Below are positions 31,370 to 33,085 of a stretch of 33,085 bases of DNA, piece by piece. A model generated the notes under the pieces. It had not been told where the DNA came from. It saw only the letters and a program-made list of their open reading frames with translations, and did not search any database. The first letter of the stretch is position 1, and each line of letters begins with the position of its first letter. Position numbers and translations under genes: made by a program. This DNA comes from Desulfovibrio sp. (lineage in GTDB: Bacteria > Desulfobacterota > Desulfovibrionia > Desulfovibrionales > Desulfovibrionaceae): positions 116,069 through 149,153 of the forward strand of contig JAITGC010000078.1 in NCBI GenBank assembly GCA_031280915.1. Direction: 5' to 3'.

Positions 31370-32495
31370 CTATTTGTCGCAAAGCTGGTTGTATTGTTTG
31401 ATGGACCGGCTATCCCCCTTTTCTCCGGCAAGCTTCCATAATGTACATGCTTTCTGCTTGTCGCGCATTATGCTTTCACCTCCCCCCCAGTACACGATCC
31501 CCAAGTTGCATTGCGCCCATGCAAGTCCTTGATCAGCGGCTTTCTGATACAATTCGACGGCTTTGCGCTCATCCTTGGGGACTCCGTAATCTTGGTCATA
31601 CATGAGGCCCAAGTTGTATTGTGCCCATGCAAATCCTTGATCAGCGGCTTGCTGCAACAATTCGACGGCTTTGCGCTCATCCTTGGGGGACTCCGTAACT
31701 TTGCAGATACCTCCTCAGGGCCAACTCGTATTGTGCCCCTGCAAATCCTTGATCAGCGGCCTTCTGAAACAATTCAACGGTTTTGCGTTCATCCTTGGGG
31801 ACTCCGCGACCTTGCTCATACATGCGGGCCAAGTTGTTTTGTGCCCATGCAAATCCTTGGTCAGCGGCCTTCTGATACAATTCGACGGCTTTGCGTTCAT
31901 CCTTGGGGACTCCGCGACCTTGCGCATACATGACGCCCAAGTTGTATTGTAAATTTTTCGTTTCTTCGTTGCCCTCATAATATTTAAGACTGTTTTCATA
32001 CAATTGCTGCGGACTTGGTAAATCAGCTTCCGAGTGCGATATATTGTTCGTCTTGGTTGTTTGCACACTGCAAAGAGGTAAACCGCATTCAAAGTACATA
32101 ATTATGCTGAATGCTGTATATTTGTTCACCCCATTTTTGATTAAAAAATCCAATGTTTCCGGATATGCTAAAGCTGATGCAGAGATATAATGCCCACCGT
32201 GCCACCCAGAAGCACCGCTCTTTATTAAATCACAATAAATTCTCCTCATACAGTTAGGTGTAACATCATGCCTGTCAATAATTTCTTTAGTTCTTGGCTG
32301 CGAAAGGACATATGGGAATAACTCATTCTCAATAGTATCAAGCTGGAATTTGGCGAGTTTTTGCGAAATTCGCTTCAGAGTAGAATTCATTGGTCCGATA
32401 CGAGCATTTTTTTTGCGTGATAAACGGAATAACAATGTAATAATTATGAAAATAATTATGAAAATAATAAAATATATTATTGTTGTTGCTTCCAT
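31370..32495 (-). pseudogene. Membrane-anchored Sel1-repeat protein, frameshifted
   Basis: Two ORFs (31677-32495 and 31370-31660) make one gene broken by a 4-base excess. The first gives 272 residues: a membrane helix (residues about 4-23), a linker of about 130 residues with no recognised domain, then Sel1 repeats (AQGRGVPKDERKAVELYQKA, ADQGFAWAQNNLARMYEQGR). In the third repeat the sequence GTCCCCCAAGG has five C where the other three copies have four, so the frame ends as YGVPQG-stop. The second ORF continues repeats (YDQDYGVPKDERKAVELYQK) and the tail CDK; its listed TTG start is internal. Sel1 repeats mediate protein-protein contacts. The start shares one base with the stop of the gene upstream (TAATG). 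AT-rich and unlike the rest of the window. Confidence 0.8.
31500..31945 (-). repeat. Tandem 108-base repeats coding Sel1 motifs
   Basis: Four near-identical units. The word CCTTGGGG begins at 31573, 31681, 31793 and 31901, giving steps of 108, 112 and 108 bases. 108 bases is 36 codons, the Sel1 unit. The 112 step marks the frameshifted unit. Units are far more alike at DNA level than protein function requires, pointing to recent duplication or gene conversion. Confidence 0.9.
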
Positions 32496-32815
32496 TATTT
32501 TGTCTCTGATATGCTTTCTGAGCAGAACTTAAAATATGATGTTGCTGCACTTTTAATTGATCGCATTCCATTGTAAATATCTGAATTTTTTTGAAAGATA
32601 ATCGGTGGTTTGATATTCAAATTTTGATCACCTCTTGTATAAGTCAGCAAGTTTAATAACGATTTTCCTTTATCTCTTGCATATTCATTATCTAAATTGA
32701 CGCCAAGCCCGGATTTTTTGTTTTCAATACGTCGACATCTAGATATGTAATCACTGATTGCACGTTGTGTAAGACCTTTATCTTCGAGAAAATATTTAAA
32801 ATATTCTTCTTTCAT
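32495..32815 (-). CDS. Small hypothetical protein
   Basis: About 106 residues, not recognised. ATG 32815 has AGGT 8 bases upstream; ATG 32821 (two more residues) is the track's start. The first 35 residues (EEYFKYFLEDKGLTQRAISD, then YISRCRRIE) resemble the helical N-terminal core-binding domain of tyrosine recombinases in pattern, but no catalytic domain follows. The rest is Ser/Asn-rich with FKFCSESISETK at the end. AT-rich like its neighbours. Its stop shares one base with the Sel1 gene's ATG, so the two are coupled. Confidence 0.55.
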   Translation of the reverse strand: MKEEYFKYFLEDKGLTQRAISDYISRCRRIENKKSGLGVNLDNEYARDKGKSLLNLLTYTRGDQNLNIKPPIIFQKNSDIYNGMRSIKSAATSYFKFCSESISETK

Positions 32816-32850
32816 TATCATTACCTATTGATATAAAATATTTATATTAG

Positions 32851-32970
32851 TTATATTTTTGAATTAAGAAATTCCAAATCTTCACCACGCAGTACACTAC
32901 TGTCAAGTCCGTTTGATATTGCTTTTTTATACCAGGAAATTGCGGTTGATGTATTACACTTTATACCAAT
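32851..32970 (-). pseudogene. 3' remnant of another Sel1-type gene, cut by an IS
   Basis: Minus-strand reading AISWYKKAISNGLDSS followed by VLRGEDLEFLNSKI and TAA looks like the last Sel1 unit and C-terminus of a gene. It is too short for the ORF track. The frame loses its likeness at about 32970 where the insertion sequence begins, so the 5' part of the gene was displaced or lost. Confidence 0.55.
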
Positions 32971-33085
32971 CGTGTCCGGCTAAGGGTTGATAAATATGTT
33001 CAAAATCTCCGAGATTTATGCTACAAAAAAGCTGCCAAAACCATTGCAGTTCAAGGAGATTTTGAACATGGCCCACGTTACCACA
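32971..33085 (+). mobile_element. Left end of an insertion sequence, probably IS4-type
   Basis: From CGTGTCCGGCTAAGG onward the sequence no longer fits the Sel1 gene. A 13-base perfect inverted repeat, GTTCAAAATCTCC (32998-33010) and GGAGATTTTGAAC (33055-33067), stands just before an ATG that begins MAHVTT, an N-terminus I associate with IS4-family transposases. The element runs off the right edge, so family and boundaries are tentative. Confidence 0.55.
33068..33085 (+). CDS. Transposase, first six codons only
   Basis: ATG 33068 with AAGGAG 9 bases upstream begins MAHVTT and is cut by the window edge. The ribosome site lies partly in the right arm of a 13-base inverted repeat, so it could be hidden in a long transcript. 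Identification rests on six residues and context. Confidence 0.45.

Noticed and set aside
31500-31945. Regularly spaced repeats considered as CRISPR
   Set aside because: The units are contiguous 108-base coding repeats without unique spacers.
31511-31952. Plus-strand repeat ORFs with LILGDSVILVIHEAQVVL-like units
   Set aside because: They are the reverse strand of the Sel1-coding tandem repeats.

Overview
The window looks like part of a chromosome from a sulfate-reducing deltaproteobacterium of the Desulfovibrio group (Desulfovibrionaceae). Two things support this: a complete dsrMKJOP operon for the electron-transfer complex of dissimilatory sulfite reduction, and a flagellar block flhB-flhA-flhF-flhG-fliA-cheY-fliL of the kind found in polarly flagellated Desulfovibrio. 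Genus and species cannot be fixed from sequence reading alone.

Layout. (1) 1-7.5 kb, plus strand: flagellar export (flhB 3' end, flhA), flagellar placement/number (flhF, flhG), sigma-28 (fliA), a CheY-type receiver, fliL, and two small proteins, one with a SwrB-like layout. (2) 7.5-11.8 kb, plus: one very large fused (R)-2-hydroxyacyl-CoA-dehydratase-activase-type protein. (3) 11.8-14.0 kb, minus: a 146-residue unknown coupled to a flagellin-like protein, and a second flagellin-like protein. (4) 14.2-18.6 kb, minus: carB-carA for carbamoyl phosphate, read from a promoter whose spacer contains a G8 run and which sits at the edge of a decayed IS110 transposase. (5) 19.0-21.2 kb, minus: a CCA-adding-enzyme-like HD protein with an eroded nucleotidyltransferase site, overlapping a TlyA-type rRNA methyltransferase. 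(6) 21.7-27.4 kb, minus: an RsbRD-like regulator gene followed by dsrM, dsrK, dsrJ, dsrO and dsrP, with a good sigma-70-type promoter, a nearby inverted repeat, and a strong intrinsic terminator. (7) 27.5-28.3 kb: a decayed IS1-type element with imperfect terminal inverted repeats. (8) 28.4-31.1 kb, plus: four overlapping genes: a Cdd1-type helix-hairpin-helix protein, an HD-domain hydrolase, a D-Ala-D-Ala ligase and a DUF169 protein. (9) 31.1-33.1 kb: a chain of hairpins, then an AT-rich accessory stretch with a frameshifted membrane-anchored Sel1-repeat gene, a small unknown gene and a Sel1 gene tail cut by an insertion sequence that runs off the right edge.

How parts work together: region 1 builds and positions the flagellum; region 6 passes electrons between the quinone pool or periplasm and the cytoplasmic sulfite-reduction machinery; region 4 feeds pyrimidine and arginine synthesis. 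The most unexpected signal is a dispersed family of structured intergenic repeats, four copies at 13.1-13.3, 19.0, 21.3-21.5 and 27.44 kb. They share an AGAGCAA(T/A)TT palindrome and, in three of the four, an upstream module around AAYGGCRAAAGTRNATTYCG. No tRNA, rRNA or CRISPR array was recognised.
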